Source of the DNA: Glycomyces harbinensis | GTDB taxonomy: Bacteria > Actinomycetota > Actinomycetes > Mycobacteriales > Micromonosporaceae | DNA: 64,000 nt | Assembly (NCBI RefSeq): GCF_900101745.1 | Contig: NZ_FNAD01000008.1 | Span: forward strand, 124,001 to 188,000 | Direction of reading: 5' to 3' | Shown here: positions 25,665-33,782 of the stretch, piece by piece | Position numbering within the stretch: the stretch's first letter is position 1 | How the letters are laid out: each line of letters starts with the position of its first letter | The notes under the pieces: generated by a model | Databases searched by the model: none | Seen by the model: the letters and a program-made list of their open reading frames with translations, nothing else | Told to the model about the DNA's origin: nothing | Program-made: the position numbers and the translations under genes

Positions 25665-26165
25665 TCAGGCCTTGTCGTGGTTCCTGTAGCGCGCGGCCTT
25701 GGTGGCCGGGTCGTAGAAGCCGGCCGGGTTGCGCAGCGTGACGTTGATGCGGTTCCAGGCGTTGATCTGGGCGCACATCGCGACGAGGGCGGCGATCTGC
25801 TCGTCGTCGAAGTGCTTGCGCACGCCCTCCCAGGTCTCGTCGGTGACGCCGTGCGGGTTGTCGGCGAGGCGGGCGGACTCCTCGGCGAGGGCCAGCGCGG
25901 CCCGCTCCTCGTCGGTGAACGCGGGCGCCTCGCGCCAGACGGTGACCAGGTTGAGCCGCTCGGGGTCCTCGCCGCCGTGCACGGCGTCCTTGTAGTGCAT
26001 GTCGACGCAGTAGCCACAGCCGTTGATCTGGCTGGCGCGCAGTTTGACCAGTTCCATGGTCCGGTGCGCGACCGGGCCTTCGTGGAAGAGCTTCTCGTTG
26101 GCGAGCATGTTCTTGTAGTACTGCTTGGCGAACTCGGTCTCGGTGAACGCGAGTCGGGGTTCCAT
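25665..26165 (-). CDS. Carboxymuconolactone decarboxylase/AhpD-like protein
   Basis: 166 residues from ATG 26165, with AAGGAAAGGAA upstream. The CMD fold has the AhpD-type redox motif Cys50-x-x-Cys53-x3-His57 (NGCGYCVDMHY) preceded by a helix with E38. It would act as a peroxidase or disulfide reductase. It is directly downstream of an ECF41 sigma factor gene, the standard arrangement in which ECF41 controls its CMD partner. No oxidoreductase or epimerase partner is adjacent. Confidence 0.88.
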   Translation of the reverse strand: MEPRLAFTETEFAKQYYKNMLANEKLFHEGPVAHRTMELVKLRASQINGCGYCVDMHYKDAVHGGEDPERLNLVTVWREAPAFTDEERAALALAEESARLADNPHGVTDETWEGVRKHFDDEQIAALVAMCAQINAWNRINVTLRNPAGFYDPATKAARYRNHDKA

Positions 26166-26188
26166 GTCGGTTCCTTTCCTTTGCGGTG

Positions 26189-27184
26189 CTATGTCGCGGC
26201 CCCGGTGGTGTGGAGGCCGTGGAATTTGTGGGGGTTGCGGACGTAGTCGATGCGGGCGACGCGTCCGTTCTCGACGCCCAGGGCGATGACGCCGTCGACC
26301 TGGCCGCGGGTGACGGCCAGGAGTGCGGCGGAGCCGTTGATGAGCGCGAACCTGAAGGTCCGCTCGGGGGTCCTGTCGTGGACGCCGGCGAGGAAGCGGG
26401 CGATCCTGTCTGCTCCGTGGATGGGTTTGCGGGCGGCGCTGACGATGCCGCCGCCGTCGGAGATCATGACGGCCTCGGGATCGAGCAGTCGGAGGAGGCG
26501 GTCGAGGTCGCCGGTGCCGGCCGCGGCCGCGAAGGCCTCGACGACGGCGCGGTGGGCCTGCGGGTCGACGTCGAAGCGGGGGCGGCGCTCTTCGACGTGC
26601 TCGCGGGCGCGGCTGGCGAGCTTGCGGCAGGCGGCGGCACTGCGGCCGAGGGCGGCGGCGACTTCGTCGAAGGTGAGGCCGAAGACGTCGTGGAGGACGA
26701 ATGCGGTCCGTTCGGCGGGGCTGAGCGTTTCGAGGACGATGAGCATGGCCCAGGACATGGCGTCGGCGAGGCTGACGGTGTCGGCCGGATCGGGGGCGGT
26801 TTCGACTGGTTCGGGGAGCCAGGGGCCGACGTAGGCCTCCCGGCGGGTGCGGGCGGAGCGCAAAACGTCGAGGGCGAGGCGGGAGGTGGTGGTGACGAGC
26901 CAGCCGGTGAGGTCATCGATCGCTTCGATGTCGCTGCGCTGCAACCGAATCCAGGCGTCCTGGACGACGTCTTCGGCTTCGGCGACGGAGCCGAGGAGGC
27001 CGTAGGCGACGCCGACCAGGCGGGGCCGGAGCGCGGCGAACTCGGCAAGGGCGTGTTCCTCGGCGGTTCCCGCTCCGGGAACCCGGTCTCCGCCGCGCGC
27101 CCCGCGCCGCGGCCCGGTCGCTGCGTTTCCCGCTTCGGTGGTTCGGTGCGCTTCGGGCTCGTTCATGTCGGGTGGACGGGGCAT
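26189..27184 (-). CDS. ECF41-family RNA polymerase sigma factor with SnoaL-like tail
   Basis: 331 residues from ATG 27184. Sigma region 2 is AFAALRPRLVGVAYGLLGSVAEAEDVVQDAW (from about residue 46) and region 4 ERTAFVLHDVFGLTFDEVAAALGRSAAACR. A C-terminal SnoaL-like domain (about 210-331; ISDGGG, NGSAALLAV, IDYVRNPHKF) replaces an anti-sigma factor: in ECF41 proteins this tail both activates and inhibits the factor. An unusually long (about 40 residues) Arg/Gly-rich N-terminal extension is predicted if this start is right. Operon with the CMD gene 23 bases downstream. Confidence 0.9.
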   Translation of the reverse strand: MPRPPDMNEPEAHRTTEAGNAATGPRRGARGGDRVPGAGTAEEHALAEFAALRPRLVGVAYGLLGSVAEAEDVVQDAWIRLQRSDIEAIDDLTGWLVTTTSRLALDVLRSARTRREAYVGPWLPEPVETAPDPADTVSLADAMSWAMLIVLETLSPAERTAFVLHDVFGLTFDEVAAALGRSAAACRKLASRAREHVEERRPRFDVDPQAHRAVVEAFAAAAGTGDLDRLLRLLDPEAVMISDGGGIVSAARKPIHGADRIARFLAGVHDRTPERTFRFALINGSAALLAVTRGQVDGVIALGVENGRVARIDYVRNPHKFHGLHTTGAAT

Positions 27185-27257
27185 GGTTCAAGAGTGTGAC
27201 ATCCCGTCAGGGATTGTGACCGGCATCGCGCGAAAGCCGTAGGGCAGACTGTCAGGC

Positions 27258-27905
27258 GTGTTCTCGAACGTCTCGGCGCGGTGGCGCCGCCGTCTGCGGG
27301 CCGCGGTCGCGGTGTGGGCGGTGCTGCTGGTCGCGCTCGCGTTCGCGGGGTCGCGGGCGACGGTGAGCGAGCAGGTGGACGCGGCCGGGGCGCGGGAGGC
27401 GATGGACGCGGTGCTCGGGGCGGCGGCCGGGTCGCTGACGGGCGCGGCGGTGCTGGCGGCGGGGCCGCTGCACGCGGAGTCCTGCGACGTGACGCCGGTG
27501 CGCCCGGGCCTGTCGCTGGAGCGGACGCTCCAGGTCTCGGGGGCGACGGTGGACCAGATCGAGGCGCTGGTCGAGACCTATGCGCTGCGGGTGCTGACGG
27601 AGGGCGCCGAGGAGGCGTCGTGGTCGGGCGACGTCGAGGGCTTCATCGGTCTGCGCGTCAACGCCCCGGGGTCGGACCCGGCGGGCGGGCGCTGGTCCGA
27701 GCCGGTCGCGGTGCAGGCGGTCACGGGCTGCCGGCCGATCGAGGCCCCGGTGGGGTCCTTCACCCCGGACCCGCCGATAGACGCCGCCGAGTCGTGGGAG
27801 TTCGGTGCGGTCGACTGCCCGGGCGGTGAGCGCCTGTCGAGCTGGACCGAGCCGGTCGAGGCGGAGCCGATGCGCGTCCACGAGACGACCGGCGGCTGCG
27901 TGTAG
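27258..27905 (+). CDS. Membrane-anchored exported protein, unknown
   Basis: 215 residues from GTG 27258, apparently leaderless. One membrane helix or signal anchor at about 14-32 (LRAAVAVWAVLLVALAFAG). The exported part has four Cys (SCDVTPV, TGCRPIE, VDCPGG, TGGCV) likely in disulfides. It diverges from the ECF41 gene across a 73-base gap. No family recognised. Confidence 0.72.
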   Translation: MFSNVSARWRRRLRAAVAVWAVLLVALAFAGSRATVSEQVDAAGAREAMDAVLGAAAGSLTGAAVLAAGPLHAESCDVTPVRPGLSLERTLQVSGATVDQIEALVETYALRVLTEGAEEASWSGDVEGFIGLRVNAPGSDPAGGRWSEPVAVQAVTGCRPIEAPVGSFTPDPPIDAAESWEFGAVDCPGGERLSSWTEPVEAEPMRVHETTGGCV

Positions 27906-27942
27906 CGGCGGCCGTCCACCGGTGCCCTGCTTCTTCGGCGCC

Positions 27943-29085
27943 TTATTTGTCGATGTCGCCGACGACGAAGAACATGGAGCCGAGGATGGCGATCATGTCG
28001 GGGATGAGGCAGCCGGTCATGAGGGTCGCGAGGGCCTGCACGTTCGCGTAGGACGCGGTGCGGAGCTTGAGGCGCCACGGGGTCTTCTCGCCGCGGCTGA
28101 CGAGGTAGTAGCCGTTGGCTCCCAAGGGGTTCTCGGTCCACACGTACGTCTCGCCCGCGGGCGGCCTGAAGATCTTCGGGAGCTTCGTGTTCACCGGCCC
28201 GGGGGTGGCGGCGGCCCGGCCCAGGCACAGGCGGGCGAGCTCGATCGAGGCGCCGACCTGGTCGAGGAGGCAGATGAAGCGCGCGTGGCAGTCCCCTTCG
28301 GTGCGCACCACCACCGGGACGTCGATCTCGCCGTAGGCGAGGTAGGGCTCGTCGCGGCGCAGGTCGAAGTCCAGGCCCGAGGCGCGCGCGACCGGACCGG
28401 TCACGCCGTACGAGGCGGCGGTCGCGGCGTCGAGCACCCCGACGCCCTTGGTGCGGGCCGCGAAGATCTCGTTGTGGCGCAGGAGCTTGTCGAGGCGGAC
28501 CATGCCGGTCTCGACCTCGTCGAGGGCCCGGCGGGCCCGGTCCTCCCAGCCGTTCGGCACATCAGCCTTGAGGCCGCCGACGCAGTTGTACATGTAGTGG
28601 ATGCGCCCGCCGCTGGCCTCCTCCATGACCGCCTGGAGGCGTTCGCGTTCGGTGAAGGCGTAGAACATCGGCGTGATCGCGCCGATCTCCAGGGGGTAGG
28701 AGCCGAGGAACATGAGGTGGTTGAGGACGCGGTTCATCTCGGCGAGCGCCATGCGCAGCCACACGGCCCGGTCGGGCACCTCGATACCGGCGAGGCGCTC
28801 GGCGGCGAGGGCGACGCCGAGTTCGGAGGAGAACGCCGAGAGCCAGTCGTGGCGGTTGGCCAGCAGCATGATCTGGCGGAAGTCGCGCACTTCGTAGAGC
28901 TTCTCGGCGCCGCGGTGCATGTAGCCGACGACGGGCTCGCATTCGGTGACGCGCTCGCCGTCGACGCGCAGGACCAGGCGCAGCACGCCGTGCGTGGAGG
29001 GGTGCTGCGGGCCGATGTTGAGCACCATGTCCTGGGGCTCGGTCCCGGCTCCGACGCCGACGACGACTTTCTCGCGCTCGCTCAC
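27943..29085 (-). CDS. nuoD: Orphan NADH-quinone oxidoreductase subunit D
   Basis: 380 residues from GTG 29085; the upstream part of the frame to 29166 has no good start context. All NuoD hallmarks are visible: [62 protein letters not shown] and the end [21 protein letters not shown] (split). NuoD forms part of the quinone site of complex I. No other nuo gene is in reach. Some actinomycetes carry a second partial nuo set, so this may be a nuoD2-type paralogue. Confidence 0.9.
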   Translation of the reverse strand: MSEREKVVVGVGAGTEPQDMVLNIGPQHPSTHGVLRLVLRVDGERVTECEPVVGYMHRGAEKLYEVRDFRQIMLLANRHDWLSAFSSELGVALAAERLAGIEVPDRAVWLRMALAEMNRVLNHLMFLGSYPLEIGAITPMFYAFTERERLQAVMEEASGGRIHYMYNCVGGLKADVPNGWEDRARRALDEVETGMVRLDKLLRHNEIFAARTKGVGVLDAATAASYGVTGPVARASGLDFDLRRDEPYLAYGEIDVPVVVRTEGDCHARFICLLDQVGASIELARLCLGRAAATPGPVNTKLPKIFRPPAGETYVWTENPLGANGYYLVSRGEKTPWRLKLRTASYANVQALATLMTGCLIPDMIAILGSMFFVVGDIDK

Positions 29086-29188
29086 CGCCTCATCGTCCCA
29101 GTTTCGCACCGGTTCGGGAAGTGCCTGGCCGCGTGTTGTCGCGTCCTGGCATCCTTGGGGGAGCATCCGACTATGGAGGTGTCGCCGA

Positions 29189-29629
29189 ATGGACCGCGAT
29201 CAGATGCGCGCATCGGAGTCCGACCGGCAGGTCGTCATGGAGCGGCTGCGCCAGGCGGTGGAGGAAGGCCGCCTGGACGTGGCCGAGTACCAGGACCGCG
29301 TCGACGCCGCCATGCAGGCCCGGGTGTACTCGGAGCTGGACGTTCTGATCTCCGACCTCCAGCAGCTGTCCCCGCCGGGGTTCGCCGCCCAGCAGGTCGA
29401 GCCGACCCGGGAGATGCGGCCGCCGCTGTCGAAGGCGAACCAGCAGCTGCGCGAGGGCCAGGACATGGGCGGTCGCAAGTGGAAGATCGCCGGGGTGGCC
29501 GCGGCGGTCGTCGCGGTGATCGCCCTGGCGCTGTTCATCGCCGCGCCTCAGCTGTTCCTGTATTTGGCGATCGGGATCCTGGTGGTCCTGGTCCTGTTCG
29601 TGGTGGCCGCGTTCGCCGGATTGTTCTAG
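29189..29629 (+). CDS. DUF1707 membrane protein
   Basis: 146 residues from ATG 29189, with GGAGGTG upstream. DUF1707 at residues 5-55 ([23 protein letters not shown]..). A linker with [11 protein letters not shown] leads to two closely spaced C-terminal membrane helices (about 96-118 and 122-145). It is related to the DUF1707 gene at 13053, but here the C-terminus is a membrane anchor. Terminator follows. Confidence 0.85.
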   Translation: MDRDQMRASESDRQVVMERLRQAVEEGRLDVAEYQDRVDAAMQARVYSELDVLISDLQQLSPPGFAAQQVEPTREMRPPLSKANQQLREGQDMGGRKWKIAGVAAAVVAVIALALFIAAPQLFLYLAIGILVVLVLFVVAAFAGLF

Positions 29630-29637
29630 CACTTCGC

Positions 29638-29671
29638 GAAGGCCCGCGTCCCCGATGGGATGCGGGCCTTC
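29638..29671 (+). terminator. Terminator after the DUF1707 gene
   Basis: GAAGGCCCGCGTCCC pairs with GGGATGCGGGCCTTC over a CGAT loop, 9 bases after the stop codon. Confidence 0.7.
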
Positions 29672-29753
29672 GGCGTTCCGGTGAGCGGGACGTGACTCCC
29701 GGATTCGTGCCGTCTGCCGAGTCCATCCAGCAACTTCAGTCCCGTTGGTGAAC

Positions 29754-29820
29754 AACAGAATTCATCTGTTACTGTTCGGTACCCTATTGTGAGACTTGCT
29801 TTCATATAATCCGGGTTGTA
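29754..29820 (+). promoter_or_regulatory. Promoter region of toxin cassette 1
   Basis: A perfect TATAAT at 29815-29820 lies 54 bases before ATG 29874. Upstream, AACAGA-ATTCA-TCTGTT (29754-29770) is a 6-5-6 inverted repeat suited to a regulator. The region is clearly AT-richer than its surroundings. No good -35 at the optimal distance. Confidence 0.5.
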
Positions 29821-29873
29821 CCCGCCGACCGACCAGCTGGTTTCCGCTGGCCCCCACTCGGAATGGAGCAGCG

Positions 29874-30281
29874 ATGGACAACAGCCCCTTCGCCAACATC
29901 AGCAGTCCCGGTGACGCCCGCGCCGCGCTGGCGGAATGGAAGGAACGCGCCGACCAGCGCGCGGCCGAGGCCATCGCTGCGTCGGAGGCGGTGCAAGAGC
30001 TCACCGTGACGGCCATGGACGCGAACGGTGTCGTCGCCGTCAAGCTCAACTCCAGCGGCGCGGTGATCGGGGTGCAGTTCCACCCGGACCTCCAGCGAAT
30101 GCAGTTGCGCCACGCCGAACGGCAGTTCATGGAGGCGTACGACAACGCGGGCAAGGCCCTCATGCGCGCGGCCGAGGCCGCCGTGAGCGAACGCCTGCCC
30201 GAAGGTTCACCGACGGCCCGCGCGCTCGTGGACAGCGTCAAGATGCGCTTCCCCGAGCGTGAAGAAGAGGAAGAGTTCTGA
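29874..30281 (+). CDS. YbaB/EbfC-like protein of toxin cassette 1
   Basis: 135 residues from ATG 29874. The core ELTVTAMDANGVVAVKLNSSGAVIGVQFHP matches the YbaB fold, flanked by helices (AEAIAASEAVQE; MQLRHAERQFMEAYDNAGKAL). YbaB-like genes often open WXG/ESX effector operons in actinomycetes. The acidic tail EREEEEEF overlaps the next gene by one base (TGATG). Likely a chaperone or assembly factor; inferred from position. Confidence 0.78.
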   Translation: MDNSPFANISSPGDARAALAEWKERADQRAAEAIAASEAVQELTVTAMDANGVVAVKLNSSGAVIGVQFHPDLQRMQLRHAERQFMEAYDNAGKALMRAAEAAVSERLPEGSPTARALVDSVKMRFPEREEEEEF

Positions 30282-30595
30282 TGGCCGGGAGCATCGAGGT
30301 CATCACCGACGACCTGCGCGCGCACGCCGCCAACATCGAATCGGTCCGCGAACGCTTCGCCGCCGTGCTGAGCGCCATCGACTCCGTCTCGCAGGACAAC
30401 GAGGCCTACGGCATCATCTGCCAGTTCCTCCCCCCGATCCTCGCCGGCCGCCAGGAAGACCAGAAGGAACTGACGACCATGGCCCAGGAGAACCTCGAAC
30501 TCCTCGCCCAGGCGCTGCGGGCCACTGCCGACGACTACGAATCCGCGGATGAGACAGCCGCCCAGGAACATCGCGGCATCGAAGACCAGCTCTAA
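30281..30595 (+). CDS. EspC-like (DUF2580-type) T7SS protein of cassette 1
   Basis: 104 residues from ATG 30281. Two long helices with a turn (VSQDNEAYG). The C-terminus carries a T7SS export signal of the Y-x3-D/E type (DDYESADE, near residue 88). No Cys, no signal peptide. It is the probable partner of the WXG-type protein encoded next. Confidence 0.78.
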   Translation: MAGSIEVITDDLRAHAANIESVRERFAAVLSAIDSVSQDNEAYGIICQFLPPILAGRQEDQKELTTMAQENLELLAQALRATADDYESADETAAQEHRGIEDQL

Positions 30596-30613
30596 ATACG
30601 CGAAGGTGACCCC

Positions 30614-31324
30614 TTGAACGACCTCGTGGCAACAGAAGCCGACCTCAGCCAGGAAGGCAAAGGCATTGCCGGCGCCGGCATCATCGAGTCCTACGGCGGT
30701 CTGGCCCAGGCCATCGACTCCGGCTCGTGGATCGACGCGTCGGTCGCCGGTCTCGGCGTCGCGCTGGAGACCGTCGGTGCCGTGCTCGATCCGATCGGCA
30801 CGCTCGCGTCCGCGGGCGTCGGCTGGCTCATCGAGCACGTGGAACCGCTGCAAGATGCGCTCGACATGCTCGCCGGCAGTCCGGATCTGGTTTCGACACA
30901 TGCGATGACATGGGAGAACGTCGCGAACGAGTGTTTCGCGATGTCCGAACAACTGGCCGCGTTCGTCGACGCCGACGTGGAGTCCTGGGATGGTGAGGCT
31001 TCGGACGCGTACCGCGACAAGGGCGACGCGAACGCCGACGTGCTCGGCTGCCTGGGAGGCACCGCGCTGTCGCTCGCCACAGCGACCCGCGGCGCGGGCG
31101 ACCTGGTGTCGATGGTCCGAGAGTTCGTGCGCGAATTCGTCGCCGAATGCATCGGCTCGCTGATCGCCTGGGCGGCGGAGGTCGCGTTCACCGTCGGTAT
31201 CGGCGCGGCCTGGGTGATTCCCAAGGCGGTCATCAAGATCACCGAGTGGGTCGGCAAGATCTTCGGCTGGATCACCGGCCTCATCGACTCCATCTCCGCC
31301 CTCCGCGACCTCCTGTTCGGATGA
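30614..31324 (+). CDS. WXG-type carrier protein of cassette 1
   Basis: 236 residues from TTG 30614 (AAGGTGA upstream). It contains the W-D-G signature (VESWDGEASDAYRDKGDAN, near residue 120) of ESX/LXG-like carriers, with hydrophobic segments at about 45-75 and 180-205. No nuclease motif is present. The toxin is encoded by the next, separate gene. It presumably presents the toxin to the T7SS; inferred. Confidence 0.72.
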   Translation: MNDLVATEADLSQEGKGIAGAGIIESYGGLAQAIDSGSWIDASVAGLGVALETVGAVLDPIGTLASAGVGWLIEHVEPLQDALDMLAGSPDLVSTHAMTWENVANECFAMSEQLAAFVDADVESWDGEASDAYRDKGDANADVLGCLGGTALSLATATRGAGDLVSMVREFVREFVAECIGSLIAWAAEVAFTVGIGAAWVIPKAVIKITEWVGKIFGWITGLIDSISALRDLLFG

Positions 31325-31335
31325 GAGGCAACAAC

Positions 31336-32130
31336 ATGCGCAATAAGCTCATGAGAGCTGCCTTCATACCCCTCCTCATCGGCCTGATCGGCCTGCACGC
31401 CCGCAGGCGACGGGGAACCAACAGCCCCCTCCCCTCCAGCGGGCAGACCAGCTCGCAGGGAGAGACCCGAAGCAGGATCAACACCGCACGAGTCAGGTCC
31501 GCGAGTTCCACCACGAGCACCACTTCACCCTCCACGACCACTCCGTCGTCGACGACACCGCCGCCGCGCAACTACACCCCTACCTACACCAGGGACAGCC
31601 AGGGCCGAGTCACACGCATGACCGTGACGCTCAGGGACGGCGAAACCGTCCCCGTCTCGACCAACACCAGAGACATGGCCAAATGGGGATTCAACGGGAT
31701 TCCTCCGGGCAAGCAGGTCGGCGACCAGAGAAACCGCGGCCATATCCTCGGCGCCCAGCTCGGCGGTACCAACCACGAGGATCTTCAAGCGCAGGACAAC
31801 CAGACCCTCAAGGACGGCGGAACCCTGCCGGCCGACCGATGGAAAGACTACGAGAACTTCGTCGCACTCGAACGCAATGCCAATGCGCCCATGATGAAGC
31901 AGGTCGAGGACGAGGTCGCCAACGGCGTGTTCAACGAAGGCCGCGAGGTCCAGTACACCGTCGACCTGACTTACGACGACAGCAGCGAGGTCCCCTCGAA
32001 CGTCAACATCAACGCCCAGACCATCGACGGAGATCCCCCCGTCTCCATCAATGAGAGCATTCCGAACGTCCCGAGGCCGGATGAATCCGGATACACTCTG
32101 TTCGACCGCAGCAGTGTCAATTGGAGTTAG
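31336..32130 (+). CDS. DNA/RNA non-specific endonuclease toxin of cassette 1
   Basis: 264 residues from ATG 31336 (GAGAGG upstream; ATG 31321 overlapping the preceding stop is an alternative). Residues 5-20 are hydrophobic (MRAAFIPLLIGLIGLHA), followed by a 60-residue Ser/Thr-rich linker. The C-terminal domain has the His-Me finger nuclease motif RGHILGAQLGGTN (His136) and the following DNQT segment, as in NS-type toxin domains. Codons are AT-richer than in neighbours, suggesting horizontal transfer. The SUKH gene 3 bases downstream is the likely immunity gene. Confidence 0.8.
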   Translation: MRNKLMRAAFIPLLIGLIGLHARRRRGTNSPLPSSGQTSSQGETRSRINTARVRSASSTTSTTSPSTTTPSSTTPPPRNYTPTYTRDSQGRVTRMTVTLRDGETVPVSTNTRDMAKWGFNGIPPGKQVGDQRNRGHILGAQLGGTNHEDLQAQDNQTLKDGGTLPADRWKDYENFVALERNANAPMMKQVEDEVANGVFNEGREVQYTVDLTYDDSSEVPSNVNINAQTIDGDPPVSINESIPNVPRPDESGYTLFDRSSVNWS

Positions 32131-32133
32131 ACC

Positions 32134-32670
32134 ATGGTGAGCAACCAATTGGAGCAGCTGGCTCAGCTGACTCGTATGCAGGAGGCCCCCAGTCGACCCG
32201 ACTGGGCCGCGGTGCAGGCCGCGCTCGGTTTCGGCCCTCCGGAGGATTACCGGGAGTTGATCGAGAACTACGGCGCAGGTCTGTTCAACTACTACGTGCA
32301 GATCTTCGGTCCGGAAGAGCGCTTGGAGTCGTTCAACCTCAAGGAGAGCGGCCTGTACTGGGACCGGATGCTCCACCAGGACTGGGGGCAGCGCCCCGAT
32401 GCCGTTCCGGCCCGCCTGCGCGACAGGAACGTGACCCTGATCAATTGGGGCAGCACGGAAGACGCGCTCCAATTCTTCTGGGTCGCCGAGCCGGGCATCG
32501 CACCGCGACAATGGGAGATCGCCTTCCACACCGTGGAGCGAAACTCCTGGGAGTTCTTCAAGGAGTCGACCGTCGAGGTTCTTCTGTCCTTTGTCAGAGG
32601 AGAGCTCCCCAGCTCGCTGCTCGAGCCCTACGACTCGGCAGAGCCGATCACCTACACGCCGTACCCGTAA
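32134..32670 (+). CDS. SMI1/KNR4 (SUKH) family immunity protein 1
   Basis: 178 residues from ATG 32134, 3 bases after the nuclease gene. SUKH core: FGPPEDYRELIENYGAGLF, then WDRMLHQDW, INWGSTEDALQFFWVAEPG and WEIAFHTVERNSWEFFKEST. SUKH proteins typically neutralise nuclease toxins by direct binding. It is the first of three SUKH genes in the operon, and is a clear paralogue of 33216. Confidence 0.85.
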   Translation: MVSNQLEQLAQLTRMQEAPSRPDWAAVQAALGFGPPEDYRELIENYGAGLFNYYVQIFGPEERLESFNLKESGLYWDRMLHQDWGQRPDAVPARLRDRNVTLINWGSTEDALQFFWVAEPGIAPRQWEIAFHTVERNSWEFFKESTVEVLLSFVRGELPSSLLEPYDSAEPITYTPYP

Positions 32671-32671
32671 C

Positions 32672-33160
32672 GTGCAGGAAGCCTGGGATGACCTGAACCA
32701 GGTCGAGGCAGCCTTCGGCAAGATGCCGGGGCCACATCGGTTGGCGATGGCGGCGGAGCTGCTGGAATGGACCGTGGCGAACTTCCGGACGCCCATTGCC
32801 GATCCGGTCGTCAGCGATCTTGTCGCCCGGGCGACGGCCACGATCCGCGAAGCGGTCGGCCGCGGGGCGTCCACGGCGACGGGACAGGACGGCTTCACCA
32901 CAGCGTTGTTCGAGGCCTCGGAAGAGACCGAGGAAGTCGGCGCCTATGAACTCCTCGTCAGTCTCTATCTGTGCTTCGACGACCTGGACCCTGAGATCAG
33001 GCCCGACAGGCTCACGACGGTGTTCGACCAGTGCTACCAAGCCGACCTGCGGCGCTACTCGCAACCCGCGATCGCCGTCGGCGACGCCCGTGAGATCACG
33101 CCGAGGGAGCAGGCGATCCTCGACTTCCAGCGTGCACTCATCAACCGGTACACGGGTTAG
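32672..33160 (+). CDS. Immunity-associated helical protein, copy 1
   Basis: 162 residues from GTG 32672, one base after the SUKH stop. Predominantly helical: GPHRLAMAAELLEWTVANFRTPIADPVVSDLVARA and LYLCFDDLDPEIRPDRLTTVFDQCYQ. It ends RALINRYTG with TAG. A close paralogue lies at 33783, also directly after a SUKH gene, so the two-gene unit has been duplicated. Function unknown; a role in immunity is inferred. Confidence 0.78.
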   Translation: MQEAWDDLNQVEAAFGKMPGPHRLAMAAELLEWTVANFRTPIADPVVSDLVARATATIREAVGRGASTATGQDGFTTALFEASEETEEVGAYELLVSLYLCFDDLDPEIRPDRLTTVFDQCYQADLRRYSQPAIAVGDAREITPREQAILDFQRALINRYTG

Positions 33161-33196
33161 CGGCTCCTCGAAGTCCGGCAGTCACGACCCCGCTCG
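33101..33196 (+). repeat. Direct repeat, copy 1 (immunity-unit duplication)
   Basis: This stretch, the 3' end of the helical gene plus spacer, recurs at 34209-34303 with few changes, including CAACCGGTACACGGG and CACGACCCCGCTCG. It shows recent tandem duplication of the SUKH plus helical unit. Confidence 0.75.
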
Positions 33197-33215
33197 GCGG
33201 AACTTGAGGCGCATC

Positions 33216-33758
33216 ATGGTCAGTGACCGACTTCAGCGGCTCGCACAGCTGACGGCCATGAGCCAGGGCGCGGCAGTCCGACCCGACTGGAACGCCGTCA
33301 GGTCCACTCTCGGCCACGATGTGCCGGCCGATTACAGGGAACTGATCGACAACTTCGGCGCAGGTGCGTACGACAACTACATCGAGCTTCTCGGACCCGG
33401 TGAGCCCATTCAGCTGTTCAACCTCCTTCAGCGGGGGCTGTACTGGGACGAGTACCTCCGCGAAGACTGGGAGGATGTTCCCGAGGACATGCCTTCCGAG
33501 CTGCAGGGCCGGACCTTCACGATCATCAGCTGGGCGACCACCGAAGACGGCGTTCAGATGTTCTGGATCGCCGAGTCAGGTGTTCCCGCGGAGCAGTGGC
33601 AGATCGCGTTCTTCCAGCTCGCAGGGGAGAACTGGGAGTTCTTCCAGCAGTCGACCACCCAGGTGCTCACGAGGCTGGTCACCGGAGAGCTGCCGACCTC
33701 ACTGGTCCCGCGCTTCCCTGCCGATACCCCGGTGACCTTCAGTCGGTACAACTCCTGA
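33216..33758 (+). CDS. SMI1/KNR4 (SUKH) family immunity protein 2
   Basis: 180 residues from ATG 33216 (TTGAGGCG upstream). Same layout as the SUKH at 32134 and about half identical by eye: VPADYRELIDNFGAGAYDNY, GLYWDEYLREDWEDVPEDM, ISWATTEDGVQMFWIAESG, WQIAFFQLAGENWEFFQQST. Divergence of the copies suggests protection against variant toxins. Confidence 0.85.
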   Translation: MVSDRLQRLAQLTAMSQGAAVRPDWNAVRSTLGHDVPADYRELIDNFGAGAYDNYIELLGPGEPIQLFNLLQRGLYWDEYLREDWEDVPEDMPSELQGRTFTIISWATTEDGVQMFWIAESGVPAEQWQIAFFQLAGENWEFFQQSTTQVLTRLVTGELPTSLVPRFPADTPVTFSRYNS

Positions 33759-33782
33759 TACATCGCAAAGGGCTATAGGGGC

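Noticed and set aside
29754-29820. Canonical -35/-10 promoter
   Set aside because: The -10 TATAAT is perfect, but TTGTGA lies 22 bases and TTGCTT 13 bases upstream, neither at the optimal distance; only the -10 is claimed.
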